Positions 1-7,726 of a DNA stretch of 64,000 bases are shown here, piece by piece. Position 1 is the first letter of the stretch; each line of letters starts with the position of its first letter. Origin of the DNA: Promicromonospora thailandica (lineage in GTDB: Bacteria > Actinomycetota > Actinomycetes > Actinomycetales > Cellulomonadaceae); NCBI RefSeq assembly GCF_024171955.1, contig NZ_JAMTCS010000005.1, forward strand, positions 1 to 64,000. Reading direction: 5' to 3'. Under the pieces are notes generated by a model that was not told the origin of the DNA, searched no databases, and worked only from the letters and a program-made list of their open reading frames with translations. A program made the position numbers and the translations under genes.

Positions 1-2
1 CA

Positions 3-827
3 TCACGCACCCGTCCGGGTGCTGGTGCCGGTGGTGACGGCCGGTTCCAGGGTGCGCAGGGCGTCCAGGCCGGCCATGGCCGACTCCGGGGTCGGGTCGC
101 TGATGTCCCCGGCGATCCGACCGTCGGCGATCAGCACCACCCGGTCCGCGTACGCGGCAGCCGAGGGGTCATGGGTCACCATGATGATCGTGCGCCCCAG
201 CTCCCGCACCGAGCGGCGCAGGAAAGACAGCACCTCGGCCCCCGAGCGCGAGTCCAGGTTCCCGGTGGGCTCGTCGGCGAAGACCACCTCCGGCTGAGCG
301 ATCAACGCCCGCGCGATCGCCACCCGCTGCTGCTGCCCACCGGACAGCTCCCCGGGACGGTGGGTCAACCGGCCCGACAGGCCCAGCGTCTCCACCAGGG
401 TGGCCAGCCAGGCCTGGTCCACCCGCCCGCCGGCCAGCTCCACCGGCAGGGTGATGTTCTGCTCGGCGGTGAACATCGGCAGCAGGTTGAACTGCTGGAA
501 CACGAACCCGACCCGGTCACGCCGCAACCGGGTCAACGCCTTGTCGCCCAGCCCGGTGATCTCGGTCTGGCCCAGGAACGCCTGACCCCCGGTAGCCGAG
601 TCCAGACCGGCCAGCAGGTGCATCAGCGTCGACTTGCCCGACCCCGACGGGCCCATGATCGCGGTGAACCGGCCCTGCTCGAAGTCCACGTCCACCCCGT
701 CCAGAGCCCGCACCACCGCCTCACCACGGCCATACGTCTTGGTCAGGTCACGGGCCCGCACGGCACGGCCGGAACCGTCCGGGGCCGGGGCCGGGTCGCC
801 GGCCGGGACGTACACGGTGGTGTCCAC
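3..827 (-). CDS. ABC transporter ATP-binding protein (MacB/LolD type)
   Basis: This is the ATPase subunit of an FtsX/MacB-type ABC exporter, 274 aa. The Walker A motif GPSGSGKST, the signature LSGGQQQRVAIARAL and the Walker B/D-loop run FADEPTGNLDS are all present and intact, so it should hydrolyse ATP. Family members energise permeases that move peptides, antibiotics or lipoproteins, or that control cell-wall hydrolases. I chose the GTG at 827 because GAGGAG lies just upstream; the open frame runs further to 1037, but that part has no domain. The stop codon overlaps an ATG at 3-1 (TGATG), so another gene, by family habit the FtsX-like permease, begins at the left edge and is co-translated. 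The substrate cannot be inferred. Confidence 0.9.
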   Translation of the reverse strand: MDTTVYVPAGDPAPAPDGSGRAVRARDLTKTYGRGEAVVRALDGVDVDFEQGRFTAIMGPSGSGKSTLMHLLAGLDSATGGQAFLGQTEITGLGDKALTRLRRDRVGFVFQQFNLLPMFTAEQNITLPVELAGGRVDQAWLATLVETLGLSGRLTHRPGELSGGQQQRVAIARALIAQPEVVFADEPTGNLDSRSGAEVLSFLRRSVRELGRTIIMVTHDPSAAAYADRVVLIADGRIAGDISDPTPESAMAGLDALRTLEPAVTTGTSTRTGA

Positions 828-1204
828 GAGATTCTCCTCGGTTCGATGCTGCGGGTGCTGCGGGCTGTCGCGGGTGCGGTTCGCCGTGGCGCTGCGTGCC
901 GCGGCCGGGGCGTCACGCCCCGTCCGCCGCCCGGAAGTGGTCCGGCCTGCACCGGGGTGGGCCCCGGTTCGGCCGGCACCACTGAACCTACGGAGTCGCA
1001 GGTCTCGGGGACATCGGGCGTCGGCCTGATCCTTCACCCATCACGTCATCCCCTGGTCGTACGTCGCGTCGGGTCCGGGTAGGGGCACTCCCCCAGGGGT
1101 TGTGCCGTAGCGAGCGCGACGGCGCCCCTGTGGAGGCCAGGGTTGTGCACAGGTCACCCCGGATCGGTCCCCGCGCTCCCGGGCCCGGGGTCAGGCTGGG
1201 CGAC
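828..1204. other. Intergenic region between divergent genes, no gene seen
   Basis: This 377-base stretch separates the divergent ABC ATPase and FtsK/EccC-like gene. Frames that stay open across it are compositional shadows with no domain or ribosome-binding site. It should hold two outward promoters. A TAGGTT on the minus strand near 992 is a possible -10 for the ABC gene, but no convincing -35 accompanies it. Confidence 0.5.
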
Positions 1205-4200
1205 ATGAACGTGCTCGGGCTGTCGTCGTCCCCGCCCGTGCCGGTGCCCTCGTCCGCGGCGCCGGTACGGGCGGCGGTGCCTGCTGGGGTTGTGCCCGCC
1301 GAGGTGGTGCCCGCTCGCACCGGGGGTGCCGTGCGGGTGACGCTGCACCCCGGTGAGGACGTGCTGCTCAGCCCAGGCGCGCGGCTGGGCGAGGTACGGG
1401 CGCCCCTGGCGGCGCTCCTGCGCCGCCCGGAGCTGCGGTACGCGACGCTCGTCGTGGACGGCGAACGGCTCACCGACGAGCGGGTCGTGGGCGACCGCCC
1501 CCTGCTGCCGGGGGCGGTCGTCCGCACGGAGCCGCCCGGCCCGACCGGGAGGGTGCCGGAGGCGGGGGACACGGAGCTCGCCCGCGCCGCCTGCGCACCC
1601 TGGCTCGTCGTGCGCGTGACGGGTGCCGACGCCGGTGCCGTGGCCGGTGCGGCCGGACCCTGGCGGGCCCTGCTCACCTGGGCGCGGCTGCGCCGCGACG
1701 GCCGGCTCGTGCTCCGGCGCAACCACGGTCCCGCGGCCTGGCTCGCCCCTCCCGGCGCGGCGCCACGGGGCGGCCTGCCGTGGGCGTACGCGCTCCTGCC
1801 CGCGCTGGCGTCGCTCGGCCTGGCCGCTGCCCTGCGGCAACCGCTGCTCGCGGTGTTCTCCCTGCTCAGCCTGGTTGTGGCCGCGCCACAGCTCCGGGCC
1901 GCGCGGCAGCAGAGGGGCGGCTCCCCGGTCACACGCCCCCTGCCGGGCCCGGCCGGGGGCCTGCTCTGGGCCTACGCCGCCCTCCACGTCTCGTCAGGGG
2001 CCTGGGAGACGGCGCGCGCGGCGTGGTCGGCCGGGCCGGGGCCGGACCGGCACGGAGCCCCACCGCCGACACCCGACGACCTCGTCCCCGGTCTGCTCCG
2101 TGTGCCGCCGGGTCCGGGCGCGCACCTGCGCTCCGTGCCCGACGGCGACCCCTGGGAGGCCCTGCTGCACGACGGCGCCGTCGCGGTGCTGGGCCCCGAC
2201 GCCGCCGCCCGGTCGGTCGCTCGCGCGCTCGTCGCCCGGCTCGCCGCGCGCGGCGCACAGGTGCTCGTCCACGGTGAGGTCCCGGGCTGGTCCTGGACGC
2301 GCTGGCTCCCGCCCGGCGGCCCCCGGGTCGTGGTCCGCGGAGCCACCCGCGGACCGATCGAGGACCGCGTCCCGGCCCCGGACCTGGTGGTCTCGGTGGG
2401 TGTGCTGCCCGCGGGGTGCCGCGCCGTCGTGCGCGTGCTCGACGCCCGCCGCGTACGCATCACCGGGCCCGACGGGACCACCCGCGTGGCGCCGCTGGTC
2501 GGCGTCACCGCCGAGCGGGCCGAGCAGCTGGCCCGGCTGCTCGCCGGTGCGGCCCGGCTCGGCCGTACCGCGACCCGGGGGCACACGGGCCTGCCCGGCG
2601 TGGTCCCCCTCACCGCGGTGCACGGCCTCGGCCGGACGCCGGACCCGGCCGCTCTCGTGACCCGCTGGAACGCGTCGCCCGACTGGTCGGTGCCCCTGGG
2701 CGTGGGCACCGACGGCACGTCGGTCCACCTCGACCTGGTGCGCGACGGGCCGCACCTGCTCGTCGCCGGCACCACCGGCTCGGGCAAGTCGGAGCTGCTG
2801 CAGACGCTCGTGCTCGGCCTGGCCCTGATCCGGTCGCCCGCCGACCTGTCCCTGGTGCTGGTGGACTTCAAGGGCGGGGCGAGCCTCGCGGCCTGCTCCG
2901 GGCTCCCGCACGTGGTGGGCCAGGTCACCGATCTCGACCCGGGCCTGGCGGGGCGAGCGCTCGCGGGCCTCCGCACCGAGCTGCGTCGCCGCGAACGCGT
3001 CCTGGCCGCTCACGGCGTTCCCGACGTCGCCCTGCTGCCGCGGGGCATCCTGCCCCGGCTCGTGGTGGTGATCGACGAGTTCCGCGCTCTGGCCGACGAC
3101 CTCCCCGGCTTCCTGCCCGCCCTGCTGCGGACCGCCGCACAGGGCCGGTCGCTCGGGGTGCACCTCGTGCTGGCGACGCAGCGGCCTGGCGGCGCGGTGG
3201 GGCCGGACCTGCGCGCCAACCTCGGCGCGCGGGTGGCCCTCCGGGTCACCGACGTGCCGGAGTCGCGCGACGTGATCGACCACCCCGGCGCCGCGCACCT
3301 GCCCGTCACGACACCGGGCCGGGCCCTGCTCCGCCTCGGCTCGGCGCCGCCGGTGCCGTTCCAGTGCGCGCACGTCGCCGCGCCACACCCCGCCGAGGTC
3401 CCGCTGGTGCGCCGCGCCCCGTCCGGCGGCGCCGGCCGCGCCGTTCCCGAAGTGCCGCCCTCGCACGGTGGGCGGGACGGCGCGCAGCCCACCGCCCCCG
3501 GGCCCGACCCGGCCGGACTCCTGGTCACCGCCGTGCGGACCGCCGCCAGCCTGCTCGGGCACGTCCCGGGCACGCCACCGTGGCTGCCGCCGCTGCCCCG
3601 CCGTGCCACCCGCGCCGGCCTGCCCCCGCGCCGCCGCCGCGACCGCCACGGATTCGCGATCGCGCTCGGGGACGATCCCGGCCACCAGCGCCGCACCACC
3701 GTGGTGTGGAACCCGGCCGACGGGCACCTCGGGGTGCTCGGCCCCGCCCGCTCCGGCCGGACGACCGCCCTGGTCACGGTGGCTCTGGACGCGCTGGAAC
3801 AGGGCTGGGCGGTGCACGTCGTCACGCGCGACGCCGCGGCGTTCGCCGTGCTGCACGACCACCCGGGTCACCGCGGCACCCTGCACCCCGACGACCTCCC
3901 CGGGGTGGCCGCGCTGCTCACCGGCCTGTCGGCCGGATCGCCCGCGACGACGGCGTCCCCGGAGCCGGCGTCCGCGACACCGACGTCCGCGGAGCCGGTC
4001 CGGACGCTCGTGGTCGTCGACGGCGCCGAGGACCTGCGGGGCGCGCTGCCGGCCGCGGCGCTGCGGTCCGGGCCCGCGTTCGCGGTCTCGGCGGACGGCC
4101 CGACCGTGGGCGGCCTGGCTGCGCGGGTGGGGCCCCGGCTGGTGCTGCTGGGGACCGACCGCGCCGCCGACGTCGTGCTGGGGGCACCCGCGACGCTCGC

Positions 4201-4294
4201 CGGGACGGGCGGGCCGCGGGGACGGGCGGCATGGTGCGACCGTGCGGAGCCGGTGCTGTGCCAGGTGCTCGAGCCGTGGAGGCTCGAGCCGTGA
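1205..4294 (+). CDS. FtsK/SpoIIIE-domain ATPase, EccC/EssC-like, orphan
   Basis: This large membrane ATPase (1029 aa) resembles the motor of type VII (WXG100) secretion. Residues about 35-110 form a beta-rich FHA/ubiquitin-like region, about 190-235 two hydrophobic helices, and the rest is two tandem ATPase domains. The first carries a full Walker A (AGTTGSGKSELLQ, near residue 520), the GGASLAACSGLPH segment and a Walker B LVVVIDEF, and looks active. The second has a degenerate P-loop (GPARSGRTT, near residue 842) and VVVDGAED, as in EccC, where later domains regulate. The ATG at 1205 is chosen because upstream codons lack a ribosome-binding site and conserved sequence. No WXG100 protein, EccB, EccD or EccE lies beside it, so the substrate is unknown. 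A cell-division FtsK is unlikely: there is no four-helix N-terminus or gamma domain. Confidence 0.85.
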   Translation: MNVLGLSSSPPVPVPSSAAPVRAAVPAGVVPAEVVPARTGGAVRVTLHPGEDVLLSPGARLGEVRAPLAALLRRPELRYATLVVDGERLTDERVVGDRPLLPGAVVRTEPPGPTGRVPEAGDTELARAACAPWLVVRVTGADAGAVAGAAGPWRALLTWARLRRDGRLVLRRNHGPAAWLAPPGAAPRGGLPWAYALLPALASLGLAAALRQPLLAVFSLLSLVVAAPQLRAARQQRGGSPVTRPLPGPAGGLLWAYAALHVSSGAWETARAAWSAGPGPDRHGAPPPTPDDLVPGLLRVPPGPGAHLRSVPDGDPWEALLHDGAVAVLGPDAAARSVARALVARLAARGAQVLVHGEVPGWSWTRWLPPGGPRVVVRGATRGPIEDRVPAPDLVVSVGVLPAGCRAVVRVLDARRVRITGPDGTTRVAPLVGVTAERAEQLARLLAGAARLGRTATRGHTGLPGVVPLTAVHGLGRTPDPAALVTRWNASPDWSVPLGVGTDGTSVHLDLVRDGPHLLVAGTTGSGKSELLQTLVLGLALIRSPADLSLVLVDFKGGASLAACSGLPHVVGQVTDLDPGLAGRALAGLRTELRRRERVLAAHGVPDVALLPRGILPRLVVVIDEFRALADDLPGFLPALLRTAAQGRSLGVHLVLATQRPGGAVGPDLRANLGARVALRVTDVPESRDVIDHPGAAHLPVTTPGRALLRLGSAPPVPFQCAHVAAPHPAEVPLVRRAPSGGAGRAVPEVPPSHGGRDGAQPTAPGPDPAGLLVTAVRTAASLLGHVPGTPPWLPPLPRRATRAGLPPRRRRDRHGFAIALGDDPGHQRRTTVVWNPADGHLGVLGPARSGRTTALVTVALDALEQGWAVHVVTRDAAAFAVLHDHPGHRGTLHPDDLPGVAALLTGLSAGSPATTASPEPASATPTSAEPVRTLVVVDGAEDLRGALPAAALRSGPAFAVSADGPTVGGLAARVGPRLVLLGTDRAADVVLGAPATLAGTGGPRGRAAWCDRAEPVLCQVLEPWRLEP

Positions 4295-4309
4295 ACCGGT
4301 CCGCGGAAG

Positions 4310-4732
4310 TCAGTCGGCGGAGCCGGTCCCCGCCGTCGCAGCGACCACCGACGGCGTCATCAGCAGCACCACCACGGCGATCGCGACCACGAGGGCGAGC
4401 CAGCCGCCCGCCAGGGCGAGCCCGGTGCCGCTCCCGACAGCGGCCACGGCGCCGATGACCTGGAAGAGCTGCCAGGTCATGACCGGTCCGCGACCCCATC
4501 GCCGACCTGCGAGAAGAGCCCTCGAGGAGGCGACGAGAACCCAGGAGACACCCAGCAGGAAGACAACCAGAAAGAGGCTCACTCCCAGTGACGTGGAACC
4601 ACCCGTAAGGAGTTCGCCAAGTAACACCACGGCGAATGCCACGAGGCCCAGCACCTCAACGACGACGCCGATCACGAGGGCACGGAGAAACGCCGGAACA
4701 CGATGCGCGAAAAAGGCTTCCAGTACGGGCAC
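4310..4732 (-). CDS. Small four-helix membrane protein, unknown function
   Basis: This hypothetical integral membrane protein of 140 aa has four hydrophobic helices (roughly residues 17-42, 50-70, 87-107 and 108-130) separated by short charged loops such as RALLAGRRWGRG. No catalytic motif is visible. The start is a GTG at 4732 with no clear Shine-Dalgarno. It lies tail to tail with the FtsK/EccC-like gene (15-base gap) and back to back with whiB1. Its local GC is somewhat lower than that of its neighbours. The family is not recognised. It could be an accessory membrane protein of either neighbour, but nothing in the sequence proves that. Confidence 0.6.
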   Translation of the reverse strand: MPVLEAFFAHRVPAFLRALVIGVVVEVLGLVAFAVVLLGELLTGGSTSLGVSLFLVVFLLGVSWVLVASSRALLAGRRWGRGPVMTWQLFQVIGAVAAVGSGTGLALAGGWLALVVAIAVVVLLMTPSVVAATAGTGSAD

Positions 4733-4761
4733 GACGGACTAGGATACTGGTGAGCGGGCAA

Positions 4762-4777
4762 TTCACAATAGTGTGAC
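4762..4777. promoter_or_regulatory. Inverted repeat, copy 1 (TTCAC-N6-GTGAC)
   Basis: TTCAC and GTGAC flank six bases. The core TCACA-N4-TGTGA is perfectly symmetric. It sits 30 bases upstream of the GTG of the minus-strand membrane protein and 70 bases from a second copy, which suggests a dimeric transcription factor. The binding protein is unknown. A Crp site would have the half-sites in the opposite order. Confidence 0.45.
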
Positions 4778-4830
4778 GGATACCTCAGGGTTCACGGCTG
4801 AGAAACTTCGCCGTAACCCCTTGTGCGAGC

Positions 4831-4848
4831 GTTCACGAGCGTGTGAAC
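4831..4848. promoter_or_regulatory. Inverted repeat, copy 2 (GTTCAC-N6-GTGAAC)
   Basis: A perfect 6-6-6 palindrome about 170 bases before the whiB1 start codon, in the same arrangement as the copy at 4762-4777. The 70-base offset is close to seven helical turns, so both could be bound on one face of the DNA. Confidence 0.5.
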
Positions 4849-5017
4849 CTAGATGCAGCAATCCACACACACCTCGAACAGACCCCCCGTCGGTCGCCGC
4901 TGGCGCACAGAGATCGAAAACGATCCCCTCCAGACCTGGGCGCCCCAGACGCACGACGACGATGCTCCCATGTGGCGAGCCGGACGGCGGGTAGTTCCTT
5001 CCAAGGAGTACGTGACC

Positions 5018-5266
5018 ATGGACTGGCGCCACCGCGCAGCATGCCTCGAAGAGGACCCCGAACTGTTCTTCCCGATCGGCAACACGGGCCCTGCCCTGCT
5101 GCAGATCGAGGAGGCGAAGGCCGTGTGCCGTCGCTGCGACGTCGTCGACACCTGCCTCAAGTGGGCGATCGAGTCCGGCCAGGACGCCGGCGTCTGGGGC
5201 GGTATGAGCGAGGACGAGCGCCGTGCGCTCAAGCGCCGCACCGCGCGCGCTCGTCGCGCCGGCTGA
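5018..5266 (+). CDS. whiB1: WhiB1-type iron-sulfur transcription factor
   Basis: This Wbl protein (82 aa) carries a nitric-oxide-sensitive [4Fe-4S] cluster and, in the family, partners with the principal sigma factor. The four cluster ligands are Cys9, Cys37, Cys40 and Cys46 (C-X2-C-X5-C spacing), followed by the GVWGG turn and a basic tail RRALKRRTARARRAG for DNA contact. Length, cysteine positions and the opening MDWRHRAAC match M. tuberculosis WhiB1 (Rv3219) closely. The ATG at 5018 follows AAGGAG at a good distance, and the 55 codons open upstream resemble nothing known. As in mycobacteria, the gene faces the PdtaS-type kinase tail to tail. WhiB1 is essential in mycobacteria; the same is likely here. 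Confidence 0.95.
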   Translation: MDWRHRAACLEEDPELFFPIGNTGPALLQIEEAKAVCRRCDVVDTCLKWAIESGQDAGVWGGMSEDERRALKRRTARARRAG

Positions 5267-5284
5267 CCCTCCCGCAGCGGTTTC

Positions 5285-5331
5285 CGTGAGCCGCGCCTGA
5301 GCACTCCCCCTCCGCTCAGGCGCGGCTCACG
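5285..5331. terminator. Bidirectional terminator between whiB1 and the pdtaS-like gene
   Basis: A perfect 18-bp stem closes an 11-base C-rich loop and is followed by TGTTTTC on the plus strand. It lies 18 bases after the whiB1 stop and just past the end of the oppositely oriented kinase gene. It is the only hairpin in the window with a clear T-run. Confidence 0.85.
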
Positions 5332-5387
5332 TGTTTTCGGGGGCGCACGTCTGCGGGGCGCGCGGCGGCATGCCGAGGCCCCACCGG

Positions 5388-6878
5388 TCAGGAGCGTCCG
5401 GAGTCGCCCGCCCGCAGCACCAGCTGCAGCTCCACCTGGGTGCCGCCGCCCTCCCGGGCCGACCACTCGATGGTCCCGCCGAGCTCGTTGGTGACGAGAG
5501 TCCGCACGATCTGCGTGCCGAGACCGCTGCCGGGGCCGCGTCCCCCGTTCCCGCCGTTCTCGGGCAGCCCCACGCCGTCGTCCGCGACGACCACCCGCAG
5601 GTCGGCGTTCTCGCGCTCCACCACGATCTCGACCGTGCCCGACGTGCGGCCGACGAACCCGTGCTCGACCGCGTTGGTGACGAGCTCGGTGAGCACGAGG
5701 GCGAGCGGCGTCGCGTCCTGCGCCGGCACCATGCCGAACGACCCCGTCCGCACGGTGCGCACCGACGTGCCCGCCGAGGCGACGTCGGCGGTCAGCCGCA
5801 GCGCCCGGCCCACCATGTCGTCGAGCTCGACCTGCTCGTCGAGCGTCTGCGAGAGGCTCTCGTGCACCAGCGCGATCGTCGACACGCGCCGCATCGCCTC
5901 CTCCAGCGCCTCCTTGGCCGCCGGCACGTCCATCCGCCGTGCCTGGAGCCGCAGCAGCGCGGCCACGGTCTGCAGGTTGTTCTTCACGCGGTGGTGGATC
6001 TCGCGGATCGTCGCGTCCTTGGTGATCAGCTCGCGCTCCCGACGGCGCAGCTCGGAGACGTCGCGGCACAGCAGCACGGCACCGATGCGCTGCCCGCGGT
6101 CGGTCAGCGGCATGGCCCGCAGGGAGAGCGACACACCGTGCGCCTCGATGTCGGTGCGCCACGGCGCACGGCCCATCACCACGAGCGGCAGCGACTCGTC
6201 CACGGGCTGCAGCTGCTCCACGAGGTCCGCCGTGACCTCGACCAGGGACTGCCCCACGAGCGGCCCGATCACCCCGAGCCGGTGGAAGCACGACAGGGCG
6301 TTCGGGCTCGCGTACAGCACCTCGCCCTCGGAGTTCAGCCGGATCAGGCCGTCACCCACGCGCGGTGCGCCGCGGCGCGACCCGGTGGCCGCGTTGGGCA
6401 GCGGGAACTCGCCGCGCGGGATCATCGCCACGAGGTCGTCGGCGGCCTCGACGTAGTTCAGCTCGAGGCGCGACGGCGTCCGCCCCGAGCCCAGGTTGGT
6501 CTGCCGCGCGATCACGGCGATCGCCGTGTCCTTGTGGACCACGGGGATGGCCTCCTCGCGCACCGCGTACGCCCCGAACCAGCGGGGTTCGCGGGCGCGC
6601 TGCGCCTTGGCCTCGTCCATCGCCCGGGCGAGCTGAGGTCGCTGCCCCTCGGGCGCGAACGAGCCGACGATGTCGTCGTAGTGCACCGTCGCGCCCGTCG
6701 AGGGCCGGCACTGGGCGACCGCCACGAACCGCCCGTCGTCGGTGGGCAGCCACAGCACCAGGTCCGCGAACGCCAGGTCCGAGACCACCTGCCAGTCGCC
6801 GACCAGGAGGTGCAGCCACTCGACGTCGGCCGGCTCGAGGTCGGCGTGCTCAAGGATCAGGTCACTCATCGCGGACAC
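5388..6878 (-). CDS. pdtaS: Sensor histidine kinase, PdtaS type
   Basis: This soluble sensor kinase (496 aa) has an N-terminal GAF-like domain (about 1-150), a PAS domain (about 170-280), a HisKA_2 dimerisation segment with IHHRVKNNLQT (phospho-accepting His at about 295-296) and an HWE/HATPase_c domain with N-box ELVTNAVEH and GLG motifs. It has no membrane segments. In mycobacteria PdtaS phosphorylates PdtaR, an ANTAR RNA-binding antiterminator, and senses NO or copper stress. No pdtaR lies in this window. The GTG at 6878 is preferred over the ATG three codons on, because TAGGCT stands exactly 7 bases before it and there is no Shine-Dalgarno, which fits a leaderless message. Adjacent to whiB1, as in M. 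tuberculosis Rv3219-Rv3220c. Confidence 0.92.
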   Translation of the reverse strand: MSAMSDLILEHADLEPADVEWLHLLVGDWQVVSDLAFADLVLWLPTDDGRFVAVAQCRPSTGATVHYDDIVGSFAPEGQRPQLARAMDEAKAQRAREPRWFGAYAVREEAIPVVHKDTAIAVIARQTNLGSGRTPSRLELNYVEAADDLVAMIPRGEFPLPNAATGSRRGAPRVGDGLIRLNSEGEVLYASPNALSCFHRLGVIGPLVGQSLVEVTADLVEQLQPVDESLPLVVMGRAPWRTDIEAHGVSLSLRAMPLTDRGQRIGAVLLCRDVSELRRRERELITKDATIREIHHRVKNNLQTVAALLRLQARRMDVPAAKEALEEAMRRVSTIALVHESLSQTLDEQVELDDMVGRALRLTADVASAGTSVRTVRTGSFGMVPAQDATPLALVLTELVTNAVEHGFVGRTSGTVEIVVERENADLRVVVADDGVGLPENGGNGGRGPGSGLGTQIVRTLVTNELGGTIEWSAREGGGTQVELQLVLRAGDSGRS

Positions 6879-6885
6879 GCGCCCC

Positions 6886-6891
6886 AGCCTA
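6886..6891 (-). promoter_or_regulatory. Leaderless -10 element of the pdtaS-like gene
   Basis: TAGGCT on the minus strand stands 7 bases before the GTG at 6878, so transcription would begin at or next to the start codon. Confidence 0.6.
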
Positions 6892-7042
6892 AGCCGTCAC
6901 CGTTCCGTGGCCCGTCGGTAGCCCGCCGGTGGTGCGTCGGTGGTGCATCGCGTGCCGAAGGCCCCGTGCCCGGCGGCTGCGCGCAGTGCGTCGGTTAGAG
7001 TTCCACCACCGGCATGCCCCGTCGGCCGCGAGGAGGAAGCCC

Positions 7043-7567
7043 GTGCACCTGACAGTGGACCTGACGTTCCCCGCGAACATCGACGACGTCGCCACGATGC
7101 TCGCCGACGAGTCCTTCGTCCGGTGGCGCGCCCAGCGTTCCACCGGTTCCGTGAACGGCGCGGTCGAGCAGGCGGACGTCACCGGCACCGCCGAGGACGG
7201 CTTCACCGTGGTGGTCCGGCGCACGCTCCCGACCGACATCATCCCCGTGCAGGCCCGGCCCTTCGTGGGCGCGCACCTCGAGATCCGCCAGGCCGAGGCG
7301 TGGGAGGCGGCGTCCGAGGGCCGGCGCACCGGCACGGTCGCGGTCGAGATCCTGGGGGCGCCGGTGCGGGTCACCGCCACGGCGACCCTGACCACGCTGC
7401 CCGACGGCGGTACGCGGCTCACCTACGCGGGCGACGTGCGGGCGACCGTACCCCTGTTCGGTGCGGTGATCGAGGAGGCCGCCGTCACCGCGGTCCGCAC
7501 CACCCTCGAGACCGAGGCCGAGGCGGGCCGCGACTGGCTCGGCGGACGGCGCACGGGAACGGCCTGA
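7043..7567 (+). CDS. DUF2505 domain protein (START/SRPBCC-like fold)
   Basis: This 174-aa cytoplasmic protein matches the actinobacterial DUF2505 family: an opening LTVDLTFPANIDDVATMLAD, a central run of alternating strands (FTVVVRRTLPTD, VRVTATATL) and a closing helix (VIEEAAVTAVRTTLE). The pattern is that of the SRPBCC/START cup fold, which usually binds small hydrophobic ligands, but the ligand and role are unknown. The GTG at 7043 has AGGAGG 6 bases upstream; the longer frame from 6929 is not supported. It is divergent from the kinase gene and transcribed alone. Confidence 0.85.
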   Translation: MHLTVDLTFPANIDDVATMLADESFVRWRAQRSTGSVNGAVEQADVTGTAEDGFTVVVRRTLPTDIIPVQARPFVGAHLEIRQAEAWEAASEGRRTGTVAVEILGAPVRVTATATLTTLPDGGTRLTYAGDVRATVPLFGAVIEEAAVTAVRTTLETEAEAGRDWLGGRRTGTA

Positions 7568-7726
7568 GCCGGTGCGCATCGGGTGGGCCGCCGGGACCGA
7601 CGTGAGATCGGCCCTGCCGCCCACCGACGACGTTGTGCGAACATTCGTGTCTGATGTCCGCATTCTGTGCGCGGATATCGCACCCACCCCTTGACACGCT
7701 TGAGTCCTGACCACTGAGGAGTCCCA
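7568..7726. other. Promoter region of the first sugar-binding protein
   Basis: No gene is seen here. An interrupted palindrome GTGCG-N7-CGCAC (7667-7683) and a shorter one (CGAA-CA-TTCG at 7638-7647) are candidate operators. Unlike the region before the second paralogue, no CebR-type GGGAGCGCTCCC box is present. Confidence 0.4.

Larger units (their letters stand above)
4733..5017. other. Intergenic control region upstream of whiB1
   Basis: No gene is visible in these 285 bases. The region is distinctly less GC-rich than the flanks and holds two copies of the inverted repeat TTCAC-N6-GTGA (4762-4777 and 4831-4848). An open frame starting at 4853 that reads into WhiB1 has no ribosome-binding site and no conservation with WhiB1 proteins, so this stretch is treated as a long untranslated leader. 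Confidence 0.6.

Noticed and set aside
828-1037. Upstream extension of the ABC ATPase by 70 codons
   Set aside because: The extension has no conserved sequence, and the GTG at 827 has a good GAGGAG.
4853-5017. N-terminal extension of WhiB1 by 55 codons
   Set aside because: WhiB1 proteins start at MDWRH, the extension is low-complexity without a ribosome-binding site, and AAGGAG precedes the internal ATG at 5018.
5331-6998. A 555-codon open frame opposite the PdtaS-type kinase
   Set aside because: It is rich in His, Arg and Gly with no domain; it is the antisense shadow of a clear histidine kinase.
7691-7720. TTGACA before the first sugar-binding gene as a -35 element
   Set aside because: The matching -10 position reads CCACTG/CACTGA and coincides with the ribosome-binding site, so transcription would start at or after the Shine-Dalgarno.
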